64,000 nt of DNA from Swaminathania salitolerans (GTDB lineage Bacteria; Pseudomonadota; Alphaproteobacteria; Acetobacterales; Acetobacteraceae), in contig NZ_BJVC01000001.1 in assembly GCF_007988945.1 (NCBI RefSeq), forward strand, positions 62,001 to 126,000, written 5' to 3'. Every line of letters begins with the position of its first letter. The first letter of the stretch is position 1. This document shows positions 43,776 to 52,620 of the stretch, piece after piece. Made by a program: the position numbers and the translations under genes. The notes beneath the pieces are model-generated. The model made no database searches. It was not told the DNA's origin and was given only the letters and a program-made list of their open reading frames with translations.

Positions 43776-44822
43776 ATGATCGAGTTCTCCAACCTGCCGG
43801 GAGGCATGAACGCCCGATCCGCGAGTATCCTGCGCGAGATCGTCGAGGAATATATGGAGACGGGCGGCCCCGTGGGCAGCCAGACCCTCGCCCAGCGACT
43901 GACTCCGTCGCTTTCGGCTGCGACGATCCGCAATGTTATGGCCGAGCTGACCCAGGCTGGTCTTCTCTTCAGCCCGCATGTTTCCGCCGGTCGCCTGCCC
44001 ACGGAAAAAGGCGTGCGCCTTTTCGTCGATGGGCTGCTCCAGTTCGGGGCGCTGGACGAGATCGAGCGCGCACGGATCGCGACCCGTCTTTCGGTCCGGG
44101 GGCGCTCGATGCAGGAGATGCTGACCGAGGCATCTTCGATGCTCTCGGGTCTGTCTGCTGCAGCCGGGCTTGTTCTCGCCCCGAAAGGGGATGGCGCACT
44201 CAAGCATATCGAGTTCGTCGCGCTCGGGCCGGGCAAGGCGCTGGTTATTCTCGTTGCCGCCGACGGTCAGGTCGAGAACAGGGTCATCGAGACGCCGCCC
44301 GGCCTTCCGCCTTCCGCGCTGGTGGAGGCAGGCAATTATCTGAATTCCCTGCTCGGCGATGTGACCCTTCCCGTCCTGCGTCAACGCGTCTCGGACGATC
44401 TCGCCCAGAACCGTTCCGAGCTGGACACGCTGGCAGCCAGTGTGATCGAAAGCGGTCTTGCGACATGGGACGCCCAGCACGGGACATTGTATCTGCGCGG
44501 TCAGGGGAACCTCCTGACCGATATTACCGAGATCGAGAAGCTCGCGACCATCCAGATGCTTTTCGAGCGACTGGAGGCGCAGGAGACGATGCTGCAGCTC
44601 CTCCAGCTTGCGCAGGAATCCGAGGGCGTGCGTATCTATATCGGGGCCGAGAGCGGGTTTTTCGGTATGTCCGGCGTCTCGATGGTCGTGGCCCCGGCCC
44701 GGAACGAGCATGATCGCATCGTCGGGGCCATCGGCGTCATCGGCCCCACCCGCCTCAATTACGGGCGCATCGTGCCGGTCGTCGATTACACGGCGCGGGT
44801 GATCGGCCGATTGCTGAGCTGA
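43776..44822 (+). CDS. hrcA: Heat-inducible transcription repressor HrcA
   Basis: HrcA represses chaperone operons by binding CIRCE elements. The 348-residue product has the N-terminal winged helix (ILREIVEEYMETGGPVGSQTLAQRL, LSAATIRNVMAELTQAGLL) and the GAF-like core, with IGPTRLNYGRIVPVVDYTA at the end. The start at 43776 has AAAGGAGGGG immediately upstream. No CIRCE site is seen beside it and grpE/dnaK are not adjacent, so its targets lie elsewhere. Confidence 0.96.
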   Translation: MIEFSNLPGGMNARSASILREIVEEYMETGGPVGSQTLAQRLTPSLSAATIRNVMAELTQAGLLFSPHVSAGRLPTEKGVRLFVDGLLQFGALDEIERARIATRLSVRGRSMQEMLTEASSMLSGLSAAAGLVLAPKGDGALKHIEFVALGPGKALVILVAADGQVENRVIETPPGLPPSALVEAGNYLNSLLGDVTLPVLRQRVSDDLAQNRSELDTLAASVIESGLATWDAQHGTLYLRGQGNLLTDITEIEKLATIQMLFERLEAQETMLQLLQLAQESEGVRIYIGAESGFFGMSGVSMVVAPARNEHDRIVGAIGVIGPTRLNYGRIVPVVDYTARVIGRLLS

Positions 44823-44865
44823 ACCGGATTTAAGGACGATTTTAGGAATGAGTCGCATTTTAGTG

Positions 44866-44882
44866 TTGAGAGTTATTCTCAA
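44866..44882. promoter_or_regulatory. Candidate iron-responsive box upstream of bfd
   Basis: TTGAGAGTTATTCTCAA is an inverted repeat about 40 bases before the bfd start. It fits TGA-N9-TCA, the RirA-type iron box, and also a Fur-like pattern. A related sequence lies in front of bfr. Confidence 0.55.
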
Positions 44883-44921
44883 ACGCTGTTAGGTTCGGTG
44901 CATTCTCAAGCGGGATGACCG

Positions 44922-45158
44922 ATGATCGTCTGTTCATGCAATGCTCTGACCAATCACGATATTGCCGATGCCGTCAGCCGTGGCGCGTCCCGCCCGCGCG
45001 ACGTCTACGCCGCCAAGAACTGCAAGGCGCAATGCGGCAATTGCGTATCGGGCGTCGTCTGCACGCTTCGCGCTCTTCTGCGCGAGCGCCAGGAGGCCAT
45101 GATGGTTTTCGGTGCAGGCGGAGCAGGCGACACGACGATGCCCCGCGTTTCGGCCTGA
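44922..45158 (+). CDS. bfd: Bacterioferritin-associated ferredoxin
   Basis: This small 2Fe-2S protein donates electrons to bacterioferritin to release stored iron. The 78-residue product has the BFD cysteines at positions 4, 6, 38 and 41 (MIVCSCNAL, AQCGNC); extra cysteines are at 34 and 47. Its partner bfr lies 180 bases away on the opposite strand, and both have an iron-type box in front. The tail past residue 60 is poorly conserved. Confidence 0.92.
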   Translation: MIVCSCNALTNHDIADAVSRGASRPRDVYAAKNCKAQCGNCVSGVVCTLRALLRERQEAMMVFGAGGAGDTTMPRVSA

Positions 45159-45252
45159 ATCGCGCCCGCCTGAACCGTGACCGCCCCGGAGCTCGCCAGC
45201 CCCCGAAGCCCGCTTACGGAGCCCGACGGGCCTGACGTTGCCCGGACAGCAG

Positions 45253-45288
45253 AAAGCCCGGCCGCCTTTCAGGGCGTGCCGGGCTTTT
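45253..45288 (+). terminator. Rho-independent terminator after bfd
   Basis: AAAGCCCGG, a GC-rich loop, and CCGGGCTTTT form a nine-base-pair stem with a T run. It is symmetrical enough to act in both directions. Confidence 0.8.
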
Positions 45289-45298
45289 GCGTAAAACA

Positions 45299-45333
45299 GG
45301 CGGTCCGGATCGGCTGAAACCGCTCGGACCGCC
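45299..45333 (-). terminator. Terminator hairpin after bfr
   Basis: GGCGGTCCG pairs with CGGACCGCC just beyond the bfr stop; read leftward, TGTTTT follows. Confidence 0.75.
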
Positions 45334-45339
45334 CCGGTG

Positions 45340-45831
45340 TCACTCTGCTGTCTGATCAGGTGCAGCCGAGGAATTCAGCGTGATGTAGCGCTGGATGCCG
45401 ACCTGCTTGATGAGATCGAACTGGCGATCGATGAAGTCTTCATGCTCTTCCTCATCGGCGAGAATACGGATCAGCAGATCGCGGGAAACATAGTCGCGCA
45501 CGCTCTCGCAATAGGCGATGCCTTCGCGCAGATCGGCCAGCGCCTTCTCTTCCAGCTTCAGATCGCAGGTCAGGATTTCCTCGACGCTCTCGCCGACCAG
45601 GATCTGGTTCAGGCGCTGCACGTTCGGAAGGCCACCGAGATAGAGAATGCGCTCGATCAGCCAGTCGGCATGACGCATTTCCTCGATGGATTCGTCGTAC
45701 TCCTTCTTGCCCAGTTTGGTGACGCCCCAGTGATTCAGGGTGCGGGCATGAAGGAAATACTGGTTGATGGCTGTCAGCTCGTTCGTGAGCTGGATGTTCA
45801 GGTGCTCGACGACCTTCGGATCTTTCAGCAT
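45340..45831 (-). CDS. bfr: Bacterioferritin
   Basis: This iron-storage protein assembles as a 24-subunit haem-containing shell. The 163-residue product has the ferroxidase residues Glu18, Tyr25, Glu51 and His54, the haem ligand Met52 (EEMRHADWL), and the second half LADEEEHEDFIDRQFDLI. Length is typical. GAGG precedes the start. The facing bfd supplies electrons for iron release. Confidence 0.97.
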   Translation of the reverse strand: MLKDPKVVEHLNIQLTNELTAINQYFLHARTLNHWGVTKLGKKEYDESIEEMRHADWLIERILYLGGLPNVQRLNQILVGESVEEILTCDLKLEEKALADLREGIAYCESVRDYVSRDLLIRILADEEEHEDFIDRQFDLIKQVGIQRYITLNSSAAPDQTAE

Positions 45832-46145
45832 GGAATGCTCCTCTTTCTTTCGTGCGGCGACCGTGCGTCCAAGGCCAGCCAGGACATTGACGAGCGACCA
45901 TCAACCACGAAAGTCAAAGCGGCGCAACAGAAATAACGAAAATAAAATATAGTGTATAGTAATTGAGAATGCTTCTCTTATGAAAGTAGTATTCGGTTTT
46001 GAATTTGATATTTATTTTCAACTCGCTTGTGCCCTGTAGTCTCCTGAACGGCAAACGCCCCGCACGAGGCGGGGCGTTGCACGATGGTTCTGCCGTCGCT
46101 GAACCGGGCGCTCCGAGGCGCCCGGTTGTCCGTTACGGACAGGGC
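45832..46145. other. AT-rich bfr promoter region
   Basis: This 314-base gap is the upstream region of bfr and ends at the deaD stop. It is AT-rich at 45930-46025 and holds an iron-type inverted repeat at 45963-45979. No ORF or RNA was recognised. Confidence 0.55.
45963..45979. promoter_or_regulatory. Candidate iron-responsive box upstream of bfr
   Basis: TTGAGAATGCTTCTCTT contains the perfect inverted repeat GAGAA-TGC-TTCTC. It shares TTGAGA-N5-TCTC with the box before bfd. It is about 130 bases upstream of the bfr start. Confidence 0.55.
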
Positions 46146-47963
46146 TCAGTAGCGCTTGCGCGACGAGCCCTTGCCTGCTCCTGCGGGCCCCTTGCGAAAG
46201 GAAGGACGGTCACCCCGGTCACCCCGGTCACCCCGGTCACCCCGGTCACCCCGGTCACCCCGGGGAGCGCCCTTGCCGCGCGGAGCAAATCCCCCCTCGC
46301 GCGGGCGGCGCGGACCACGGGGCGGGGCCGAGGGGCCTGTCGGCGCCGCGGCAGGCTCGATCTTCGCCTCGTCGGCATCGCTCCCTGCGACACAGGAGCG
46401 GAAACGCTCCGCGCTGTCGGGAGCGATCTCGAACAGCGTATGGTCCGTATTGATATGGATGGCGCCGATCTCGCTCTTCGTGACGCCACCGAGCCGGCAG
46501 ATCAGGGGGACGAGCCATTTCGGATCGGCGCGCTCGGTGCGTCCGATACCGAGAGAGAACCACTCTCCACCCAGCCGGTCGACACGTCCGGAAAACTCGC
46601 GCGGGCCGCGCTCATCCATGCGGCCGCGGCCCGCCGGGGCGTCTAGGCTCACAGGACGGATGTTCTCGACGCTCGGCAGGCGGCTCTTGTAGAGGCGCAC
46701 CAGAGCCGTTGCGAGCTGATGGGCATCGTGTGCATTCGCAAGCTGCGAGGCGAGCGCGTCTTCTGCGGGCTGCGAGGGGGCGAAGAGGGTCTCGTCTTCC
46801 ATCAGGCGCCTGGCATCCTGTTTCAGGATCGCCTCGGCGGAGGGCACGCTCTCCCATTCCGCATTGCTGATCTTGGCATAGGAAAGAAGACGTTCCGCCT
46901 TGCGACGCTGGTTGACCGGAACCATCACGACGCAGGTGCCCTTGCGTCCTGCACGTCCCGTACGACCGGAGCGATGCAGCAGGGTCGCGGCCTCGCTCGG
47001 CATGTTCGCATGAATGACGAGAGAGAGCGCGGGAATGTCGATTCCGCGCGCGGCCACATCGGTCGCGACACAGACCCTTGCCACGCCCGAACGCAGCGCC
47101 TCGATGGCACGCGAGCGTTCGTTCTGCCCCATCTCTCCGGAGATGGCGACCGAGGCGAAGCCGCGTTCGACCAGAGCTGCCTGCACCTGCGCGACCATGG
47201 CGCGCGTATTGCAGAAGAGCATCGCCGTCGGGCTCTCGTAATAGCGCAGCACATTGACGATACCGCGTCCGATATCGCTGGGCGCCGTCAGCACGCATTT
47301 ATAGGCAATGTCGTCATGCTGCCGGGACGTCGAGACCGTGTTGATCCGCTCGGCGTTTTTCTGGAACCGGCGGGCCAGATTGGCGATCTCGCGCGCGATC
47401 GTCGCCGAGAACAGGAGCGTGCGACGCTCGACCGGGGCGGCATCGAGGAGCTGTTCGAGCTCGTCGCGGAATCCGAGATCGAGCATCTCGTCCGCCTCGT
47501 CGAGAACGACCACGCGCAGATCCTTCAGATCGAGCGCGCCGCGCGAGAGATGGTCGCACAGACGACCCGGGGTGCCGACGACGATATGGGCCCCGTTGGA
47601 GAGATTGCGCGCCTCGCGTCTGGCGTCGGTGCCTCCGATGCAGCTCACGATGCGCGCGCCGGTCTCGGCATAAAGCCATTGCAGCTCGGTCTGGACCTGA
47701 AGCGCCAGCTCACGCGTGGGCGCGATGACGAGGGCAAGCGGCTGATTGGCCGGAGGCAGGCGCTCGCTGCCCTCGGGAAGAAGGGTTGGCGCGAAGGCAA
47801 GTCCGAAGGCGACTGTCTTGCCCGAACCGGTCTGGGCCGAAACGAGCAGATCGCGGGTTTCGAGACCCGGCTGCAGAACGGCCTCCTGAACGGCTGTGGG
47901 CGTTTCATAACCGCGTGCCGCCAGAGCGCGACTCAGTGAAGGAACGGTATCGGGAAAGGGCAT
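46146..47963 (-). CDS. DEAD-box RNA helicase with DbpA-like RNA-binding tail
   Basis: The 605-residue product has all helicase motifs: SAQTGSGKT (I), APTRELALQ (Ia), VGTPGRL, VLDEADEML (II), FSATI (III), and the second domain ATDVAARGIDIP and HRSGRTGRAG. A DbpA-type RNA-binding segment (WLVPLICRLGGVTKSEIGAIHI) follows. The tail is a disordered GDR repeat and basic end (KGSSRKRY). It fits the DeaD/CsdA class, which acts in ribosome assembly and RNA turnover. The repeat tail could help RNA binding. Confidence 0.93.
   Translation of the reverse strand: MPFPDTVPSLSRALAARGYETPTAVQEAVLQPGLETRDLLVSAQTGSGKTVAFGLAFAPTLLPEGSERLPPANQPLALVIAPTRELALQVQTELQWLYAETGARIVSCIGGTDARREARNLSNGAHIVVGTPGRLCDHLSRGALDLKDLRVVVLDEADEMLDLGFRDELEQLLDAAPVERRTLLFSATIAREIANLARRFQKNAERINTVSTSRQHDDIAYKCVLTAPSDIGRGIVNVLRYYESPTAMLFCNTRAMVAQVQAALVERGFASVAISGEMGQNERSRAIEALRSGVARVCVATDVAARGIDIPALSLVIHANMPSEAATLLHRSGRTGRAGRKGTCVVMVPVNQRRKAERLLSYAKISNAEWESVPSAEAILKQDARRLMEDETLFAPSQPAEDALASQLANAHDAHQLATALVRLYKSRLPSVENIRPVSLDAPAGRGRMDERGPREFSGRVDRLGGEWFSLGIGRTERADPKWLVPLICRLGGVTKSEIGAIHINTDHTLFEIAPDSAERFRSCVAGSDADEAKIEPAAAPTGPSAPPRGPRRPREGGFAPRGKGAPRGDRGDRGDRGDRGDRGDRPSFRKGPAGAGKGSSRKRY
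46208..46261 (-). repeat. 9-bp tandem repeat, six exact copies, in the helicase tail
   Basis: GGTCACCCC is repeated six times without change and encodes six GDR triplets in the C-terminal tail. An exact array of this kind can change copy number by slippage while keeping the frame. Confidence 0.92.
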
Positions 47964-48219
47964 GCGGTTCGAACTCGATCAGGACTGTACGAAAGAGAGA
48001 ACGCCGGGACACGGATGCGCTGGGAAAGCGGAGCTGTCGGCGTGGGGAACGCGGTCAATAAAGAATATGCGTCGCGAAATCTAGGATTAAACGGTGAGGG
48101 CGACGATACGTCGTCCTCCTCACGATGTGATTCGGCGGAAACCCATCTGGTGGGAAACCGGACATGTTTTGACGAAATCGGCGTCGTTTCGCCATTAAAA
48201 TTCGGGTAAGACCCCGGAC

Positions 48220-50619
48220 ATGATCCGTGGATATCTGGCTCGGCTCGACGCCGCCCTCCGTCGCACGCGCACGCCTTCCTTTCCTCTCGCCTGGCTGTTC
48301 GCCCCCGGCGCCAATGCGCTCGAATTCGCCTTGCGCAACACCGTGGCTTCTCTGGTCGCGCTCGGAATCGCGTTCTGGATGGCACTGGGCGAGCCGCAAT
48401 GGGCGGCAATGACCGTCTGGATCACCGCTCAGGGGTCCCGGGGGGAAAGCCTTTCGAAGGGGCGCTGGCGTCTCGTGGGGACACTGATCGGCATGGTCGG
48501 TGCGATCGGTCTGGTCGCAGCCTTCCCGCAGACGCCCTGGCTCTTCATTCCGGCGCTCGCCCTCTGGGCCGCGCTCTGCACCGGCCTTGCGACGCTGTTC
48601 CACAATTTCCGCGCCTATGCGTTCGTTCTGGCAGCCTATACATGCGCGATCATTGCGACAGCGGCCATTGCCGCGCCGTCTCATGTTTTCGAGATCGCCA
48701 TGGCGCGAGGCACCTATATCGTTCTCGGTGTGGTCTGCGAGATGCTGGCAGGCGTGGTCTTCTCTTCCTCGCTCGCACGACGCGCCCGTCACAACATGCG
48801 TCGCGATCTCTCCGAAGGCATAGCCGCGACCTGCACACTCCTCGCGGATGTGCTCGAGGGAAAGCCGCTCTCCGAGGCCGCGATCGCCGCCGTCTATGCG
48901 CGTACGCTCCGTCTGCACGATCAGATGGAATTCACGGTGGTCGAGCTCGGCCATCGCGATCGGGAAATCGCGAATGCCTATGAGGCGATAGGTATGCTGT
49001 CCCAGATCGTTTCGCGCGGCCTGGGTATGCAGGCGCGGCTTGCCTGCACGCCGGGGCGATCGCCGGAAACAGCGCATCTCGTGGCGCAGGTCGGGCAGTT
49101 CCTCCGGGACCTGCCCGACAGCGTCACCGCCTGCATCGTCGCGTCTCCCCCCGGGAGCTCCGGCAAGACGTTCAATATCCTGCCGCGCAGTTTCTCAGGC
49201 CGTTCTCCGGATGGTTCCCGGGAGGGTTCCCCGGGAGGAGCGCCGGGCGCGATCCGCGAGAGAGGTCTCGCGCTGCTCGCCTGTATCGATCGTGCCCAGC
49301 ATGAAGCCGTTCTGCACGCGGTCGCCGCAGGACGTGCCGATCCCGAAGGTGCCTATCCGGGAGGCGCCTATCCGGGAATCGCCCATCCCGGAGACACCGG
49401 TCCGAAGAAGGCAGGTTCCGGAGAAGGCGGTCTCGGGGAGGGCGCTTTCGGGGAAGCCGGTTCGAAAAGGGCTTTCGAGGATGCCGTTATCCTGCGAGGG
49501 CTGTCTCTCATCCTTTCGGAATACGATATCCTCTTCTCGCATCTGGAGACCGGTCCGGAGGCGATGCCGACGGAGCCGCGTCACAGGCTCCGCCGGGTCC
49601 TGAACTGGCGGGTCTCGCTGCATAACGGATTGCGCTCCGCAATCGCGATCTGCCTTGCAGGACTGGTCTGGCATGTCACGGCCTGGCCGCAGGGTGCTGC
49701 GTTCATTTCCTTCATCGCTGTCGTGGTCGGTCGTTTTGCAACGGTCGACAATACCGTTCTGGCCAGCAACCAGTTCTTTTACGGCGCCTGTTTCGCAGCG
49801 CTCGCCTCGATCGTGCCCGTCTTCTTCCTGCTTCCCGTGGCGAACGGCTTCGAGGGATTATGCCTTTCGATCGCGCCTTTCATGTTCATGGGCGGGCTCG
49901 CTGTCCGCAACCCGTCGACGGCCAACGCCGCCGGATCCTTCGTTACGTTCTTTCCCGTTCTGGTGGGGCTCGATAATTACGGTCGGATGGACGAACTGAG
50001 CTGGTGCAATACCACGCTCTCCCTCCTGCTCGGACTGGGCGCAGGGGTCGTCATCTTCCGCTGTGTGCTGCCCTTCGATGTCGATCAGCTTTGCCGCATG
50101 CTGAGAGAGCAATGTGCGCGCGGTCTGGACCGGATCTGTCGTCCCAGGCGCAGGATTCCCGATGAAAGACGCTGGGTCGGTCGGATCACACAGGGTATGG
50201 AACGCGTCATCCGGTATGCAGGCGCGGATATCACGCCCGTCATGAGGAGCGAATTGCAGGCCCTCCTCTCGGCGATGACCCTCGGGCGCAATCTCCTCTT
50301 CCTGCGGTGCTTCATCGGCGATCCGGCCTGCCCCGCATGGTTGTCCGACGAGATCGGGTCGTTTTTTCGCGTGGCATCCGAGCGTCATCGGTGGCGACCC
50401 GGACTCGGGCCCGCCACCGATCGTCTGATCGTCAGGCTGGAGCAGGCGCTCGGCACGATGGGCGATGACGAGGCATTCCCTGTCTCGCGTGCGCTCGGCG
50501 CGCTGCTGGTCATCCGTCACGAATGGTCGCGATCCCGGGCCTGGCTTGAGGGCCGCACGATGCGGGCCGGTCGTACCGCTGCTGCGCTCCCCGATGCGGA
50601 TCACAGGATGAACGCCTGA
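48220..50619 (+). CDS. FUSC family inner-membrane transporter
   Basis: The 799-residue product has two membrane blocks, at about residues 30-185 and 465-620, each with several hydrophobic segments, separated and followed by cytoplasmic helical parts. This is the AaeB/FUSC pattern of aromatic-acid efflux proteins. The linker between the blocks contains a 15-base repeat. No adaptor (AaeA-like) or outer-membrane partner lies next to it. There is no obvious ribosome site before the ATG at 48220. Confidence 0.87.
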   Translation: MIRGYLARLDAALRRTRTPSFPLAWLFAPGANALEFALRNTVASLVALGIAFWMALGEPQWAAMTVWITAQGSRGESLSKGRWRLVGTLIGMVGAIGLVAAFPQTPWLFIPALALWAALCTGLATLFHNFRAYAFVLAAYTCAIIATAAIAAPSHVFEIAMARGTYIVLGVVCEMLAGVVFSSSLARRARHNMRRDLSEGIAATCTLLADVLEGKPLSEAAIAAVYARTLRLHDQMEFTVVELGHRDREIANAYEAIGMLSQIVSRGLGMQARLACTPGRSPETAHLVAQVGQFLRDLPDSVTACIVASPPGSSGKTFNILPRSFSGRSPDGSREGSPGGAPGAIRERGLALLACIDRAQHEAVLHAVAAGRADPEGAYPGGAYPGIAHPGDTGPKKAGSGEGGLGEGAFGEAGSKRAFEDAVILRGLSLILSEYDILFSHLETGPEAMPTEPRHRLRRVLNWRVSLHNGLRSAIAICLAGLVWHVTAWPQGAAFISFIAVVVGRFATVDNTVLASNQFFYGACFAALASIVPVFFLLPVANGFEGLCLSIAPFMFMGGLAVRNPSTANAAGSFVTFFPVLVGLDNYGRMDELSWCNTTLSLLLGLGAGVVIFRCVLPFDVDQLCRMLREQCARGLDRICRPRRRIPDERRWVGRITQGMERVIRYAGADITPVMRSELQALLSAMTLGRNLLFLRCFIGDPACPAWLSDEIGSFFRVASERHRWRPGLGPATDRLIVRLEQALGTMGDDEAFPVSRALGALLVIRHEWSRSRAWLEGRTMRAGRTAAALPDADHRMNA
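49348..49467 (+). repeat. 15-bp tandem repeat inside the FUSC gene (about eight units)
   Basis: Diverged 15-base units encode GAYPG, GAYPG, IAHPG, DTGPK, KAGSG, EGGLG, EGAFG and EAGSK in the cytoplasmic linker. Confidence 0.75.
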
Positions 50620-50765
50620 TCGAACGCCTCATATGTTAAAAATCACTATAATATGATATAAAAGAGAAAATATGTTCTCATGATGTGCTGAGAAAGGAAT
50701 TATATTTCCATCGTTTTCGATGCAGTGCGATGCCGCGTCGATTCTCTTGCCATGGTGAACAGATC

Positions 50766-51725
50766 ATGAAACTGGGTTTTGTATCCGATAGTCTCGCTTC
50801 GCGTCCTCTCGAAGAGATGCTCGATATCGCCGTCTCGCTCGGCGTCTCGGGTGTCGAGGTGAATACCGGAGGGTGGTCGAATGCCCCGCATCTCGATCTG
50901 GCGCAGATGCGTAGCAGTGCCGCCGCCCGGAAGTCTTTCCTCAATGCGTTCGAATCGCGTGGGCTCGAGATCATCGCCCTCAACGCCAACGGCAATCCCC
51001 TGCATCCGGTGGACAGGAAACAGGGAGAGGATCTGCTCGAAACGATCCGTCTGGCCGGTGATCTCGGTGTCAGGACGATCTGTACGATGTCGGGTCTGCC
51101 CGAAGGCAAGGAAGGCGATACCCTGCCGAACTGGATCGTGAGCTCCTGGCCGCCCGAGGGGCTGGAAGCCAAGAAATGGCAGCTCGAGGCGCGTATTCTC
51201 CCCTTCTGGGAAAAGGCCCTGAAACTTGCCGAAACAGCCGGTGTGGAGCGTTTCGCGCTGGAGCTGCATGGAGGGCAGTGGGCGTATAACGTGCCGACTT
51301 TCCTGCAACTGCGCGAGGCGGCAGGGCCGATGATCGGCGCCAATCTGGATCCGTCGCATCTTTTCTGGATGGGGGCCGATCCTCTTATGGCCATCGATGC
51401 GCTGGGTGGGTCGATCTACCATATCCATGCCAAGGATACCGGGTTCAACGAGTCGCTCATGGGCGTCACGTCGCGTCTGGAAAACGGGCCGCTCGGCCTG
51501 CCTTCGGAGCGGGCCTGGTCCTATGTCACGCTCGGTTTCGGCCATGATACGCTCTGGTGGCGCCAGTTCTGCCATCGCCTGCGTTCGGTCGGTTATGACG
51601 GATGGCTCTCGATCGAGCATGAGGATTTCCTGCTCAACAGTGTCGAGGGGCTGAAACAATCCGTCGACCTGCTCAACGGGATCATGCCTGTCGGACCGAG
51701 CGATTATCGTCCGTCACAGATGTAG
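50766..51725 (+). CDS. Sugar phosphate isomerase/epimerase (AP endonuclease 2 fold)
   Basis: The 319-residue TIM-barrel protein has MKLGFVSDSLASRPLEEML at the start, VNTGGWSNAPHLDL, ELHGGQWAYNVPTF, ANLDPSHLFW and IYHIHAKDTGFNE, ending WLSIEHEDFLL, which supply the usual metal ligands. It resembles inosose dehydratase/epimerase-like proteins; the substrate is unknown. I chose the ATG at 50766 as the family start. A promoter-like TATAAT lies at 50647-50652 in the AT-rich region upstream. Confidence 0.85.
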   Translation: MKLGFVSDSLASRPLEEMLDIAVSLGVSGVEVNTGGWSNAPHLDLAQMRSSAAARKSFLNAFESRGLEIIALNANGNPLHPVDRKQGEDLLETIRLAGDLGVRTICTMSGLPEGKEGDTLPNWIVSSWPPEGLEAKKWQLEARILPFWEKALKLAETAGVERFALELHGGQWAYNVPTFLQLREAAGPMIGANLDPSHLFWMGADPLMAIDALGGSIYHIHAKDTGFNESLMGVTSRLENGPLGLPSERAWSYVTLGFGHDTLWWRQFCHRLRSVGYDGWLSIEHEDFLLNSVEGLKQSVDLLNGIMPVGPSDYRPSQM

Positions 51726-51737
51726 GCACCCGCCCAG

Positions 51738-51815
51738 GGCGCCTTCCGTTGGCGCCCGACTCTGGCGCCCGGCTCTGGCGCCTTCCGTTGGCGCCCGGTG
51801 CTGGCGCCCGGCCTT
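51738..51815 (+). repeat. 39-bp tandem repeat, two copies
   Basis: GGCGCCTTCCGTTGGCGCCC begins each unit, at 51738 and 51777. Each unit contains GGCGCC palindromes that could form hairpins. It fills the gap between the isomerase and methyltransferase ends. Confidence 0.75.
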
Positions 51816-51826
51816 GACGTCTTTCG

Positions 51827-52474
51827 TCAGGCCGCGAATTTCTTGCGTCCTATCACCGCATGGACCGTATCGTTCCATGCGGTCAGATCTTCCGGTGGGA
51901 CGACCTCTCCCGTATCGAGGTCGCCGAAGCCTGCCCGTTCCAGAAGCAGGGCGGCCAGACGGGACCGGTCTGCCGGTTCGAGAGCCTGCCAGAGCGCAAC
52001 CGCCTTCTGGGCGACGAAATTATCGGAAAACGTGACGATCAGCGGCGCACCGGGACGCAGGACGCGCACGCATTCCTCGAACAGCGTGGCGGGCTGGGTG
52101 AGATAGGCAAGACCGTCGCACAGGCAGATCGCATCCAGCGAATTGTCGGGCAGATCGAGGGTCGGAACGAGATTGACGTCCTGAACGATGCGCTGCGTGA
52201 GCGCCGTATTCGCATCGAGCGCCGCCTTGTTCACATCCAGCCCGATGACCGTCTCATGGCTTGCTTCCGGCGGAATATGGCTCAGATTGCCGCAAAGCAG
52301 GTCGAGAATGGTCCCGTTTGCGGGCAATGCGGTCTGATAGAGCGCGGTCACCGCGGTTCGCGCCCCTGCATCCATGCAGGTCGAGGCCCCGCGCCGCGCG
52401 TAGAACACGGCATCGGGCTCGTCATTGGCGCGGGTAAAGGCTGCTGGATGCAGTCCTGCCGGGGCTTCGGTCAT
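51827..52474 (-). CDS. SAM-dependent methyltransferase (class I)
   Basis: The 215-residue protein has the class I methyltransferase motifs: motif I ILDLLCGNLSHIP, motif II VIGLDVNKAAL, then SLDAICLCDGLAYL and RVLRPGAPLIVTFSDNFV. The substrate is not evident. It is convergent with the isomerase gene. Nothing in the context shows a pathway. Confidence 0.8.
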   Translation of the reverse strand: MTEAPAGLHPAAFTRANDEPDAVFYARRGASTCMDAGARTAVTALYQTALPANGTILDLLCGNLSHIPPEASHETVIGLDVNKAALDANTALTQRIVQDVNLVPTLDLPDNSLDAICLCDGLAYLTQPATLFEECVRVLRPGAPLIVTFSDNFVAQKAVALWQALEPADRSRLAALLLERAGFGDLDTGEVVPPEDLTAWNDTVHAVIGRKKFAA

Positions 52475-52620
52475 CGAACCTGTCCTGTCTGTCTGGGCAC
52501 GGTGAGGGGAGGGATGCAGCCCCTCCGGACGCGCGTCAACCCTTCTCCCGGCGCGCCTCCGATATCAGGCCCCCCATGGATGCGGGGACGGAAAGAGAAC
52601 GCGCAGGGGGCGGACGGGAT

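Noticed and set aside
44823-44921. CIRCE element near hrcA
   Set aside because: No TTAGCACTC/GAGTGCTAA pair is present; the inverted repeat there fits an iron box better.
46208-46261. CRISPR-like array
   Set aside because: The units are contiguous 9-base repeats without spacers and lie in frame in a helicase gene.
48096-48118. Hairpin before the FUSC gene
   Set aside because: The stem has a mismatch and lies about 100 bases from the start with no link to a ribosome site; evidence is too weak.
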